A stretch of DNA of 64,000 bases from NCBI RefSeq assembly GCF_009649815.1, contig NZ_WJIC01000013.1, forward strand, positions 141,365-205,364, written 5' to 3'. The notes under the pieces are model-generated. The model ran no database searches. It had not been told where the DNA came from and saw only the letters and a program-made list of their open reading frames with translations. This document shows positions 1 to 7,834 of the stretch, one piece after another (the stretch's first letter is position 1; each line of letters begins with the position of its first letter). Source of the DNA: Nocardia sp. SYP-A9097. Its GTDB lineage: Bacteria > Actinomycetota > Actinomycetes > Mycobacteriales > Mycobacteriaceae. A program made the position numbers and the translations under genes.

Positions 1-1
1 G

Positions 2-64
2 ACCGGCACCCCCGAAACCAACCCCGACATAATGACCCTCATGTCCCACGCCCTCTGCCCGTAA
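2..64 (+). CDS. C-terminal end of an upstream gene (partial)
   Basis: An open frame enters from the left edge and ends at TAA 62-64, giving about 20 residues that finish in MSHALCP. It stops 30 bases before the NUDIX gene. The fragment is too short to assign a family, and it could be chance. Confidence 0.35.
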   Translation, partial: TGTPETNPDIMTLMSHALCP

Positions 65-94
65 CCCACGTGTGCGCTGGCTTAGGCTGCGGGG

Positions 95-514
95 ATGCGG
101 ACGGAGCGGCGGCTGATCGACACTGTGGCGTGGGTGCGAATCGAGGGTGGGCGAATTCTCTGCGCGCGGCCGAAGGGTAAGGACGTCTTCTATATCCCGG
201 GCGGTAAGCGTGAGGGGGCGGAGACCGATCTGGAGACGCTGGTACGGGAGATCGAGGAGGAACTCACCGTCGCGCTACTGCCGGAATCCGTTGCGCACGT
301 TGGCACTTACGAGGCTGCGATTCCGGATGCCGTGGTACGTATGGCCTGCTATATCGCCGACTACTCCGGCACGCTCGCGGTCAGCAGTGAGATCGAGGAG
401 ATGGCCTGGTTCACCTACGCCGATCGCCCGCACGTTCCTCCCGTCGATCAACTGCTGTTCGACGATCTGGTGGCGGACGGTCGCCTCGCTGACCGGCCCG
501 ATCTCGACAACTAG
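95..514 (+). CDS. NUDIX hydrolase
   Basis: A 139-residue single-domain NUDIX protein that probably hydrolyses a nucleoside-diphosphate-linked metabolite in the cytoplasm; the substrate cannot be read from the sequence. The NUDIX box runs from G37 to V59 (GGKREGAE, then REIEEELTV). The acidic Mg-binding residues are present, but the usual box glycine near its end is T58. The length fits a minimal NUDIX fold. The stop codon lies inside the first of two KstR-like sites that precede the next gene. Confidence 0.85.
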   Translation: MRTERRLIDTVAWVRIEGGRILCARPKGKDVFYIPGGKREGAETDLETLVREIEEELTVALLPESVAHVGTYEAAIPDAVVRMACYIADYSGTLAVSSEIEEMAWFTYADRPHVPPVDQLLFDDLVADGRLADRPDLDN

Positions 515-525
515 AACATGTTGTT
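512..525. promoter_or_regulatory. KstR-like half-conserved operator
   Basis: TAGAACATGTTGTT matches the KstR consensus TnnAACnnGTTnnA at every fixed base except the last. It overlaps the stop codon of the NUDIX gene and lies 56 bases upstream of a perfect copy. Confidence 0.45.
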
Positions 526-567
526 GACAGCTACCAACCGGCGGTCGTCGAGAGACTGGTCTGAATG

Positions 568-581
568 TAGAACATGTTCTA
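568..581. promoter_or_regulatory. KstR-type 14-bp palindromic operator
   Basis: TAGAACATGTTCTA is a perfect palindrome and matches TnnAACnnGTTnnA, the published binding motif of KstR, the TetR-family repressor of cholesterol catabolism in mycobacteria and relatives. It sits 52 bases before the ATG of the nitronate monooxygenase-like gene, a suitable place for promoter repression. A further AGAACAT half-site starts at 593. Confidence 0.7.
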
Positions 582-633
582 GTGTGATGGGCAGAACATT
601 CCAGTGCCGGGAAGTTAGAGGAGCCCCCACCAC

Positions 634-1755
634 ATGCGTACCGAGATCTGCGACCGCCTGGGCATCGATGTACCCATTTTCGCGTTCACCCATTGCCGCG
701 ATGTGGCCGCCGCGGTCAGCAATGCGGGTGGCCTGGGCGTGCTCGGCGCGGTCGGCTTCACCGCCGAACAGCTCGAGGTCGAACTGGCCTGGCTCGACGA
801 GCATGTGCAGGGTGTGTACGGCGTCGACCTGGTCATCCCCTCCAAGTACGAGGGCAAGGGCGTCGAGGGCCTGACCCCCGCGGAGCTGGAAGCCCAACTG
901 GCCAAGCTGGTTCCGCAGGGCCACCGGGATTTCGCCGCGAAGATCCTCGCTGATCACAATGTCCCGCAGCTGCCCGAGGACGAGCGCCCGAACCAGCTGC
1001 TGGGCTGGACCGCCACCACGGTCGCGCCGCAGATCGAGGTAATCCTCAAGCACCCCAAGGCCAAGCTGGTCGCGAACGCGCTGGGCACCCCGCCCGATGA
1101 CGTGATCAAGCAGATCCAGGACTCCGGCCGCCTGATCGGCGCGCTGTGCGGTTCGGTCAAGCACGCCCTGAACCACAAGAACGCCGGACTCGACTTCGTC
1201 GTCATGCAGGGCACCGAGGGTGGTGGCCACTGCGGCGAGGTCTCCTCGATGGTGTTGTGGCCGCAGGTCGTCGACGCCATCGGCGATATGCCCGCGCTCG
1301 CCGCGGGTGGCATCGGCAACGGCCGTCAGGTCGCGTCCGCGCTGGCCATGGGCGCGCAGGGCGCGTGGACCGGTTCGCTCTGGCTGACCGTCGAGGAGGC
1401 CAATGTGCCGCCCGCGCAGATGCAGACCTACATCGACGCCACCAGCAGCGACACCGTGCGCTCGCGGTCCTGGACCGGTAAGCCATGCCGCATGCTCAAG
1501 AACGACTGGACCGAGGCGTGGGAGCGGGAGGACACCCCGAACCCGCTCGGCATGCCGCTGCAGATGATGGTCACCATCGACGGCGTCAAGCGCGGCCACA
1601 AGTACCCCGAAGCCGCCAAGGACGTGAACTTCAACCCGGTCGGCCAGGTCGTCGGCCAGCTGAACAAGATCGAGCGTTCCGCCGACGTGGTGCAGCGCCT
1701 CATCTCGGAGTACCTGGAGTCCTGCGAGCGTCTGAACAAGCTCAACAACCAATGA
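634..1755 (+). CDS. Nitronate monooxygenase-family flavoprotein (2-nitropropane dioxygenase-like)
   Basis: A 373-residue TIM-barrel FMN protein of the nitronate monooxygenase family. The N-terminus (RLGIDVPIFAFTHCRDVAAA, then AGGLGVLGA) and the central GTEGGGHCGEVSS and AAGGIGNGRQ segments are typical of the FMN-binding face. Mycobacteria carry several paralogues of this length, and some are reported to belong to cholesterol-catabolic regulons. With the KstR-type palindrome upstream, a role in sterol or propionyl side-chain metabolism is a better guess than nitroalkane oxidation. The start has a GAGGAG sequence upstream. The stop is 41 bases from the convergent TnpB gene. Confidence 0.85.
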   Translation: MRTEICDRLGIDVPIFAFTHCRDVAAAVSNAGGLGVLGAVGFTAEQLEVELAWLDEHVQGVYGVDLVIPSKYEGKGVEGLTPAELEAQLAKLVPQGHRDFAAKILADHNVPQLPEDERPNQLLGWTATTVAPQIEVILKHPKAKLVANALGTPPDDVIKQIQDSGRLIGALCGSVKHALNHKNAGLDFVVMQGTEGGGHCGEVSSMVLWPQVVDAIGDMPALAAGGIGNGRQVASALAMGAQGAWTGSLWLTVEEANVPPAQMQTYIDATSSDTVRSRSWTGKPCRMLKNDWTEAWEREDTPNPLGMPLQMMVTIDGVKRGHKYPEAAKDVNFNPVGQVVGQLNKIERSADVVQRLISEYLESCERLNKLNNQ

Positions 1756-1780
1756 CCTCCTCCCAGCGCTGAATTGCGCA

Positions 1781-1900
1781 AGGATTTCAACACCGCTCAG
1801 GCGGGTTGGTGCACGGCCCCTCGCGGGGGTGCTGGTTCCTGCTTCACCGACCCGCCAGACGGCTGGAGGTCTCCACAGGCTGTGACCGACAGCCCGTCGG
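1781..1900 (-). ncRNA. Putative omega RNA / right end of the TnpB element
   Basis: TnpB proteins use an RNA copied from the 3' end of their own gene and the element's right end. Two hairpins are visible here: one at 1811-1832 (GCAC...GTGC enclosing a CCCC/GGGG stem) and a CCGC-TCAG-GCGG hairpin at 1793-1804 spanning the tnpB stop. Below about 1785 the sequence would act as guide. The exact boundary is inferred. Confidence 0.35.
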
Positions 1901-3017
1901 CCAGAATGTTCTTCGCAGCATTTACGTCCGCGTGCTCGCGATGACCGCAGGCGGTGCATCGAAATACCGCTTGGCTCTCACGGGATTTCGCGTCCACGAC
2001 ATGACACTCCGAACACCGTTGTGACGTGTAGGCGGGCGGAACTTTCACAATCCGACAACCCGTACGTCGAGCAATATTGTGTAGAGCCAGCTCTATGACA
2101 TGCCAGCCTTTGTCGAGGATGGCACGATTGAGGCCCGCCTTTTGCGCGACGTGACTACCTGGCTCGGATAGGGTGCCACGAGCCGACCTGGTCATGTTCC
2201 GGATGCGGAGGTCTTCGATCACCACGGTGCCATGTCGCGTACCCAGGCGGTACGCGGCGACGGCGGCAAAATCCTTGCGCCGGTACCGTTCTCGGCCTTT
2301 GATTCGTCGCATGGCCGCTCGCGTTTTGTCTCGATTCACAGACTTCTTCTGTTGCCGCGCAAGTCGCTTCTGGAGCCGCCGGTATCGTTTGCGCTCGCCC
2401 AGCGTGGAGAACTTGCGGTCGAGAAGATTGCCATCCGAGCAAGCGACGGCCACCACCACACCACGATCCACCCCAACTGCCGACACGCTGGCATGGCTCT
2501 CAGGTGTGGTTGCGCCGTCCTCGATCAGGAAGGATACGAACCAAGCGTCACCGTCGCGAGACACCGTTGCCGACCGGACCTGACCATCGAGCGGGCGTGA
2601 GAATCGGAAACGCACCCAGCCCAGCTTCGGTAGTTTCACACGCCCCCATCTCCGGTTCAGACGTTCAATGCGGAGCTTGGCGCCCTCTGGGAGACGAAAC
2701 GATGGCGACCATCGATGCTCTGCGCGCCAATGCACTCGGAATGTTCCCCGTTCCCGACATGCCCGGTCCAGATCCCGCAATGTCTGTTGCAGGCTTTGCG
2801 CCGGAGCCTCTGACAGCCAACTGAATTCGTCCTTTGCCTCCGTCAACTGCACACACTGTGGCGCGTAGTTCATGAAGGCACCGCGCTTGCGGTACTCACG
2901 CCGCTGCTCGAGGCCTATGTTCCACACTGCCCGGCACGCAGCCCCAATAGCTTCTGCGGTATGAGTCTGTTCATCCGTGAACTCCACCCGGTACTTTCTC
3001 CCGATCAGCATGGGCAA
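1797..3017 (-). CDS. tnpB: IS200/IS605-type TnpB RNA-guided nuclease, no TnpA partner
   Basis: A 406-residue TnpB (OrfB), ancestor family of Cas12. The RuvC-like catalytic residues are all visible: D184 in VGVDRG, E268 in VVIEDL and D364 in HADVNAAKN. The zinc ribbon has C335-x2-C338 and C354-x2-C357. The reading frame is complete, so the protein is probably active. There is no tnpA gene on either side, making this an IS1341-like solo copy. The 3' end nearly abuts the nitronate monooxygenase gene, leaving little room for the right end. A small inverted pair, ACGACTG 3032-3038 and CAGTCGT 3058-3064, lies just upstream and may belong to the left end. Confidence 0.9.
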   Translation of the reverse strand: MPMLIGRKYRVEFTDEQTHTAEAIGAACRAVWNIGLEQRREYRKRGAFMNYAPQCVQLTEAKDEFSWLSEAPAQSLQQTLRDLDRACRERGTFRVHWRAEHRWSPSFRLPEGAKLRIERLNRRWGRVKLPKLGWVRFRFSRPLDGQVRSATVSRDGDAWFVSFLIEDGATTPESHASVSAVGVDRGVVVAVACSDGNLLDRKFSTLGERKRYRRLQKRLARQQKKSVNRDKTRAAMRRIKGRERYRRKDFAAVAAYRLGTRHGTVVIEDLRIRNMTRSARGTLSEPGSHVAQKAGLNRAILDKGWHVIELALHNIARRTGCRIVKVPPAYTSQRCSECHVVDAKSRESQAVFRCTACGHREHADVNAAKNILADGLSVTACGDLQPSGGSVKQEPAPPRGAVHQPA

Positions 3018-3247
3018 CTCACCACACTCTTACGACTGCTCGCAGAGTGCAGTTCGTCAGTCGTCGGCAGAGGCCACACTTCGCGCTGATCATGTGCGAA
3101 ACGGTATCCACAGAATCGCAACTATGTTCGAGTTCTGGTAATCCGGCCCTGAATCGCCCGATTCGATGCGCGCGTCGGCATGGCGGAGGCAAGCACCTTT
3201 GCTGTCGGCGCGACGTTTTCGTTACTTCCGCTATTACCGTGGTCCTC

Positions 3248-3745
3248 ATGTCGAGGATCGAACGTCTGCTGCGCGCGGCGTATTACGGCCTGCTCTCGCT
3301 CCCGGTCGCGTTCGCCGACACCAGTGTTCGTGCCCGCGTGACCAGGCGCGTATTTCGTGAACCCTTCGAACTCGAATCGCCCGGCCTGTGGCGGGCCGCC
3401 GCGCATACCGTGCTGGCGGCGGCCACCGCGTTGCTCTCGTGGTTCGCACTGTTCCTGGCCCTGGTCGGGGCGTTGCGCGGTGTGGCCTACCCGCTGATCG
3501 CGGCGCATGATTATCAAAATTCGTGGGGTGGGCCGACATTGGCGGGTGCGTGGGCCGTGCATGGCCTTCTCGGTGTGGGGCTGCTTCCGCTGTGGATTCT
3601 GTTGCTGGCCGGTTTCGGTGCCGTGCAACGTCTACTCACCGCGCGCCTGCTCGGCCGCCTCGGTCCGTGGTGGCCGATTCCAGCCGCGGTAGTCCTATCC
3701 GCCGCCGGGGCACTGTTTTTCATAGCCTGGCTGCATCAGACCTGA
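3248..3745 (+). CDS. Small integral membrane protein
   Basis: 165 residues from ATG 3248 (MSRIERLLRA). Three hydrophobic stretches are visible: HTVLAAATALLSWFALFLAL, WAVHGLLGVGLLPLWILLLA and WPIPAAVVLSAAGALFFIAW. No catalytic motif is seen and I do not recognise the family. A longer upstream frame exists but its first 67 residues have no membrane-protein character and no coding look, so the internal ATG is preferred. Confidence 0.6.
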   Translation: MSRIERLLRAAYYGLLSLPVAFADTSVRARVTRRVFREPFELESPGLWRAAAHTVLAAATALLSWFALFLALVGALRGVAYPLIAAHDYQNSWGGPTLAGAWAVHGLLGVGLLPLWILLLAGFGAVQRLLTARLLGRLGPWWPIPAAVVLSAAGALFFIAWLHQT

Positions 3746-4010
3746 CCTCCGCCGCGCCCGTACTCGGCGTGTTCTGCGGGAATGGCTGCGGCGCAGTTGT
3801 TCTCGATCTTGCCGTGGCCCACCATGGAGACAGCACCGCGTTCGCCGACCGCCTCGGTCGTGGGGCACAAATGTGACCCGCGTCTCCGAACCGCCGGTGC
3901 GACTTGCCGTTTCGGGTCGAGGATTGCGACGGTGTTCGGGATATGTTGCAAAGAGAGCTATCGCGCCCCCGGAAACCGATACTGCCCCAGGGTTTTGCGG
4001 CAGGTGCGGC

Positions 4011-4793
4011 ATGAGTAAGCCATCCTTCCCACGCCTCTCGCGCAAGAGCGTGTCCACCTTGGTCGGACTGTTCCTGACGCTGGCGCTGGTTGTCGTCTAT
4101 GTCCTCCTCGACCACAAGAGCGGCACCGACAGCGGTCACCCCGATCCTGCCGCCACCCCTGCCGCCGACGGTAAACAGGTCGCCGCATTGGTGGCGAAAC
4201 TCGCTGTCGCGGACGAACTCCCGATGACCGGTTACAGCCGGGAGAAGTTCCCGCACTGGGATACCAATCCGCCCGCGCACGGGTTCGGTCAGACATACGC
4301 GCAGTACGCCAAATGCACGACTCGCGATGTGATGATGCTGCGCGACTCGGTCGGCGCGGTCACCCTCGACGCGAAAACCTGTGACCTGAAGGTCGGTAAA
4401 GACGGCGGGTGGAAAGACCAGTACGGCGTACTCGACGCGAAGACCGGAAAGCTCAAGCCGTACAAGTTCATCACCGACCCCGCAGGCGTGGATGCCGAGC
4501 ACATTGTCCCGCTGGCCGAAGCCTGGCGTTCCGGCGCCGCCAAAATGGATGAGGACACCCGCCGGAACATCGCCAACGACGCGATCAATCTCATCGCATC
4601 GGATCCCTCGGCGAATAGATCAAAGGGCGATCAGGATGCCGCGCACTATCTTCCGCCGGGAAGCTTCCGGTGTGGCTATATCGACCACTATCTCCAGATA
4701 AAGATAAAATACAACCTGACCGTTGATCCCGACGAGCGCACAGCACTGCGTACCGCAGTCGACGACTGCGTAAAACAAGGAGGGTTCAGATAA
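4011..4793 (+). CDS. Secreted or membrane-anchored HNH nuclease (DUF1524/GmrSD-type)
   Basis: 260 residues from ATG 4011. An N-terminal membrane segment (VGLFLTLALVVVYVLL) should export the protein or anchor it outside the cell. The C-terminal half has the HNH pattern of actinobacterial DUF1524 proteins: DAEHIVPLAEAW, then a spaced AND-INL-ASD and NRSKGDQDA with a following YLPP. The conserved His and Asn-Arg-Ser-Lys-Gly-Asp block suggest an extracellular nuclease, possibly for nutrient scavenging or competition. Cysteines near the C-terminus (FRCGYID, DDCVK) may form a disulfide. Confidence 0.85.
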   Translation: MSKPSFPRLSRKSVSTLVGLFLTLALVVVYVLLDHKSGTDSGHPDPAATPAADGKQVAALVAKLAVADELPMTGYSREKFPHWDTNPPAHGFGQTYAQYAKCTTRDVMMLRDSVGAVTLDAKTCDLKVGKDGGWKDQYGVLDAKTGKLKPYKFITDPAGVDAEHIVPLAEAWRSGAAKMDEDTRRNIANDAINLIASDPSANRSKGDQDAAHYLPPGSFRCGYIDHYLQIKIKYNLTVDPDERTALRTAVDDCVKQGGFR

Positions 4794-4828
4794 TCGACGT
4801 CATCGAAATCCCCGCCGCAGCAGCCGTC

Positions 4829-5053
4829 ATGACCCAGGAGGAAGGGACGGTGTCGGGGGCGCTCGATGTCGCCGTCGACGAGGCGGGAACCGCTCTGGTT
4901 CGCTACCGCGACACCGACACCTGGTACACCATCGGAAATCTCGACGATCGCCCGCCCTTGCGGTGGGCAACCGTCGATGACCTGGTGCAAGCCATCGAAG
5001 CCGGCCAGGGAATGCGGGACGCCGCCGGCAATACGATTCCGTTCGAGGCGTAA
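4829..5053 (+). CDS. Small conserved-looking hypothetical protein
   Basis: 74 residues from ATG 4829, ending GNTIPFEA, with evenly coding-like composition. It follows the HNH gene by 35 bases and is probably co-transcribed. A strong AAGGAGGG lies at 4777-4784, inside the end of the HNH gene, and the frame remains open back to it (IIDVIEIPAAAAV precedes the ATG). The true start may therefore be further upstream at a non-canonical codon. No known domain was recognised. Confidence 0.55.
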   Translation: MTQEEGTVSGALDVAVDEAGTALVRYRDTDTWYTIGNLDDRPPLRWATVDDLVQAIEAGQGMRDAAGNTIPFEA

Positions 5054-5059
5054 TCGATC

Positions 5060-5093
5060 AGCGCTTATCCATCGGTTTCGATGGATAAGCGCT
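5060..5093. terminator. Bidirectional hairpin terminator
   Basis: AGCGCTTATCCATC and GATGGATAAGCGCT form a perfect 14-bp stem with a 6-base loop between two convergent genes. It is followed by ATTTCGATTT, a weak T-rich stretch. Confidence 0.7.
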
Positions 5094-5120
5094 ATTTCGA
5101 TTTCGGCGCAACGGCTTTCG

Positions 5121-5570
5121 TCAGCCCTGTACTGCCGCGAGCGCCTCGGCGCGCTTCTTCAGACCGTCGGTCATACCGCCGAATCCCTTGCGCATCGCAC
5201 CGCCGAACAGGGTGCTGACCACAATGCTCAGCGGACCGTTCAGCTCGAAGTGCGAGGTGTACCGAGTACGCCCGTCCTCCAGCGGGATCACATTGTGCTG
5301 GCGCAGGCTGTTCAACATACCCGGTACAGGCTTCATTTGGTAGCTGAATTCCTTGCCCGGAGTGTGGGTTCGGATGAATTCGCGCTGCTGGCGCGGCTTG
5401 GAGCCGAGAAGTTTCACCTGCATATCGATCGGGGTTCCGGGCTCGAGGGTGGTCTGGCAGGAGGGGACGAAGGGGTTCCACTCGCCGTACTTGGCCACAT
5501 CGGTGAGCACCTGCCACACCAGGTCGGCGGGCGCGTCGATCTCCACGCTGTTGTCGATGACAAGGGTCAT
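5121..5570 (-). CDS. SRPBCC-fold (polyketide cyclase/START-like) protein
   Basis: 149 residues beginning MTLVIDNSVEIDAPADLVWQ, the usual first strand of SRPBCC hydrophobic-pocket proteins (EIdAPadlVW). Typical features follow: WNPFVPSC, a hydrophobic core and a C-terminal helix rich in Arg and Ala. Such proteins bind or act on hydrophobic ligands in the cytoplasm; neither ligand nor reaction can be named. It is monocistronic, with a terminator at its 3' side and a divergent NUDIX gene 127 bases away. Confidence 0.8.
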   Translation of the reverse strand: MTLVIDNSVEIDAPADLVWQVLTDVAKYGEWNPFVPSCQTTLEPGTPIDMQVKLLGSKPRQQREFIRTHTPGKEFSYQMKPVPGMLNSLRQHNVIPLEDGRTRYTSHFELNGPLSIVVSTLFGGAMRKGFGGMTDGLKKRAEALAAVQG

Positions 5571-5697
5571 GGGGGAACCATACTGAAACGAGTTCTAGGC
5601 GTCCGGGCGAGTACCCGAATCGGGCAGCGTCGTTCGGAGAGCTTCGCAGCACTCCACGGCCCCAGCCGATTACACCGCCTCGAGCTACGGTCGAATC

Positions 5698-6228
5698 GTG
5701 ACGCTCGCCGACCGGTACCCCCTGCTGCACGCTCCCGCCCGCTGGGAATGGGGCGGCCTGGATGTCCAATTCTCCACCGACCTGCCACCTGATGAACTGG
5801 TCACCAATATCCACGTCATCTGCTTCGTCGGCGACGAAATCGTGCTCTGCCGCGACAGCCGCGATATCTGGCTCGTCCCCGGCGGCACCCGCGAGGAATC
5901 GGAGTCGGTGCGTGACTGCGTAATCCGCGAACTCCACGAGGAGGCCGGAGCCGAACTCCTCGGCCCCATCCACTGGTTCGGTGCCCACCACGCCATCACC
6001 GACCGCCCGACCCCCTACCGCCCCTGGCAACCCCACCCCCGCAAAGCCTGGCTCTGGTGCACCGCCGACGTCCGCCTCACCGGTGCCCCCACCAACCCCG
6101 ACGACGCCGAACAAATCCTCGAAGTCCGCACCTTCCCCCTCCCCGAGGCCCTGAACCGCGCCGCCACCGACGGCCCCCACATGCCCGAACTCCTCACCCT
6201 CGCAGCCGAACTCCACCACACCCGCTGA
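5698..6228 (+). CDS. NUDIX hydrolase
   Basis: 176 residues from GTG 5698. The full NUDIX box reads GGTREESESVRDCVIRELHE followed by EAG, with the box glycine intact, unlike the first NUDIX protein of this window. An N-terminal extension of about 40 residues precedes the fold. A PWQPHPRKAWLWC segment lies after the box. The substrate is unknown. The gene is transcribed alone and is followed by 160 bases without a clear gene. Confidence 0.85.
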   Translation: MTLADRYPLLHAPARWEWGGLDVQFSTDLPPDELVTNIHVICFVGDEIVLCRDSRDIWLVPGGTREESESVRDCVIRELHEEAGAELLGPIHWFGAHHAITDRPTPYRPWQPHPRKAWLWCTADVRLTGAPTNPDDAEQILEVRTFPLPEALNRAATDGPHMPELLTLAAELHHTR

Positions 6229-6388
6229 TCCGGCCAGGCCAAAGCCGCGGATAAGATCGTCTCCGCTGCCCGACCGCTCCACATCTCGTGTTTGTTCGCA
6301 TTTCGGTAATGCCCACCGCATCAGCGCACCCACGACAAGAAGGAGTATGGGAGAGCGGCCTGCTGGAGCGCCGTGATCCCGACCGACG

Positions 6389-7834
6389 ATGGCCGAAACA
6401 CCTGTGCCCGTTCACATGACCGCCGAGGAGTTTCGCCGTCACGGGAGGGCTGCGGTGGATTGGATCGCGGATTACTGGGGACGAGTGGAATCGCTGCCGG
6501 TGCGGTCTCAGGTGCCACCGGGGTGGGTGCGCGAGCAGTTGCCGCCGGCACCGCCGCAAGCGGGTGAGCCCTTCGACGCTGTACTGGCGGACCTCGACAC
6601 GATTGTGGTTCCGGGACTGACGCATTGGCAGCATCCAGGATTCTTCGCCTACTTTCCGACCAGCACCTCGGGCCCGGCGGTGCTCGCGGAATTGCTCGCG
6701 TCCGGGCTGGGCGTGCAGGGGATGTTGTGGCAGACCAGTCCGGTGTGCACCGAGTTGGAACAGCACGTACTCGATTGGCTGGCTGGAATGCTCGCGTTGC
6801 CCGAGAAGTTCACCTTCGCGGGCACCGGGGGCGGTGTCATCCAGGACTCGGCATCGAGCGCGATACTCGTGGCGCTGGTGGCCGCGTTGCATCGGATCTC
6901 GGGCGGTCAGGTCGCCCGCGACGGGATCGAGCGCGGTCGCTATGCGGTGTACACCTCGACGCAAGCGAACTCCGCGCTGGAGAAGGGCGTGCGGATCAGC
7001 GGTCTCGGCACATCGTCGATACGGTTCATCGAAACGCGCCCGGATCTGTCGATGGATCCGGACGTGCTGCGGGCGACGATGAAAAGGGATGTGGCGCAGG
7101 GTATTACCCCGGTCATGGCAATGGCCACGGTGGGTACCACCTCCACGGGCGCGGTCGATCCGGTCGAGTCGATCGGGCAGATCTGCCAGGAATTCGGGGT
7201 GTGGCTGCATGTGGATGCGGCCTACGCCGGAGTGGCCGCGGTGTGCCCGGAGTTTCGGTGGATTCATCAGGGGGTGGCCGCCTACGCCGATTCGTATGCG
7301 ACCAACCCACACAAGTGGCTGCTCACCGCATTCGACTGCGACGCTTGCTATGTCGCCGACCGGGAGGCACTGGTGGGTGCGCTGTCGGTGCTGCCGGAGT
7401 ATCTGCGTAATACCGCGACGGACGCGGGTGCGGTCGTCGACTATCGGGACTGGCAAGTACCCCTGGGGCGACGGTTCCGAGCGCTCAAACTCTGGGCGGT
7501 TCTCCGCTGTTACGGGGTCGAGGGTTTGCAGGCGCACCTGCGGCACAGTGTCGCGCTGGCACAGCAGTTCGCCACATGGGTGAGTGCGGACGAACGCTTC
7601 GAGTTGATGGCCCCGCATCGGCTGTCACTGGTCTGTTTCCGGCTTCGTGGGACCGATGAACCCAATCAGCGCTTGCTCGAATCGCTCAACGACTCCGGGC
7701 GGATCTATCTGTCCCACACCGTGGTTCATGGCGTGTTCACGCTTCGTCTGGCGATCGGCGGCACAGCCACCCGGTTCGAGCATGTCGCCGCCGCCTGGGA
7801 TCGGATCAGCCGGAGCGCCGTCGTCGGCGGGTGA
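6389..7834 (+). CDS. PLP-dependent aromatic-L-amino-acid decarboxylase-like enzyme
   Basis: 481 residues, the usual length of group II (AADC/TyrDC) decarboxylases. The N-terminus (EFRRHGRAAVDWIADYW), the THWQHPGFFAYFPTSTSGP segment and the PLP lysine K309 in NPHKWLL are all in place; WLHVDAAYAG holds the Asp that contacts the PLP ring. It probably decarboxylates an aromatic or branched amino acid to an amine. The last 70 codons overlap the convergent PrnB-like gene, an unusual arrangement. The family C-terminus (FTLRLAIGGTATRFEHV) is complete, so the overlap is not due to read-through of this gene. Confidence 0.88.
   Translation: MAETPVPVHMTAEEFRRHGRAAVDWIADYWGRVESLPVRSQVPPGWVREQLPPAPPQAGEPFDAVLADLDTIVVPGLTHWQHPGFFAYFPTSTSGPAVLAELLASGLGVQGMLWQTSPVCTELEQHVLDWLAGMLALPEKFTFAGTGGGVIQDSASSAILVALVAALHRISGGQVARDGIERGRYAVYTSTQANSALEKGVRISGLGTSSIRFIETRPDLSMDPDVLRATMKRDVAQGITPVMAMATVGTTSTGAVDPVESIGQICQEFGVWLHVDAAYAGVAAVCPEFRWIHQGVAAYADSYATNPHKWLLTAFDCDACYVADREALVGALSVLPEYLRNTATDAGAVVDYRDWQVPLGRRFRALKLWAVLRCYGVEGLQAHLRHSVALAQQFATWVSADERFELMAPHRLSLVCFRLRGTDEPNQRLLESLNDSGRIYLSHTVVHGVFTLRLAIGGTATRFEHVAAAWDRISRSAVVGG

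Noticed and set aside
511..1959. 482-codon open frame antisense to the nitronate monooxygenase gene
   Set aside because: Shadow of a high-GC gene; His/Arg/Gly-rich translation with no domain.
3018..3247. Longer N-terminus for the membrane protein starting at 3047
   Set aside because: The added 67 residues look non-coding and overlap the TnpB upstream region.
6194..7618. 474-codon open frame antisense to the decarboxylase
   Set aside because: Composition is dominated by Arg and His; the decarboxylase on the other strand has full family motifs.
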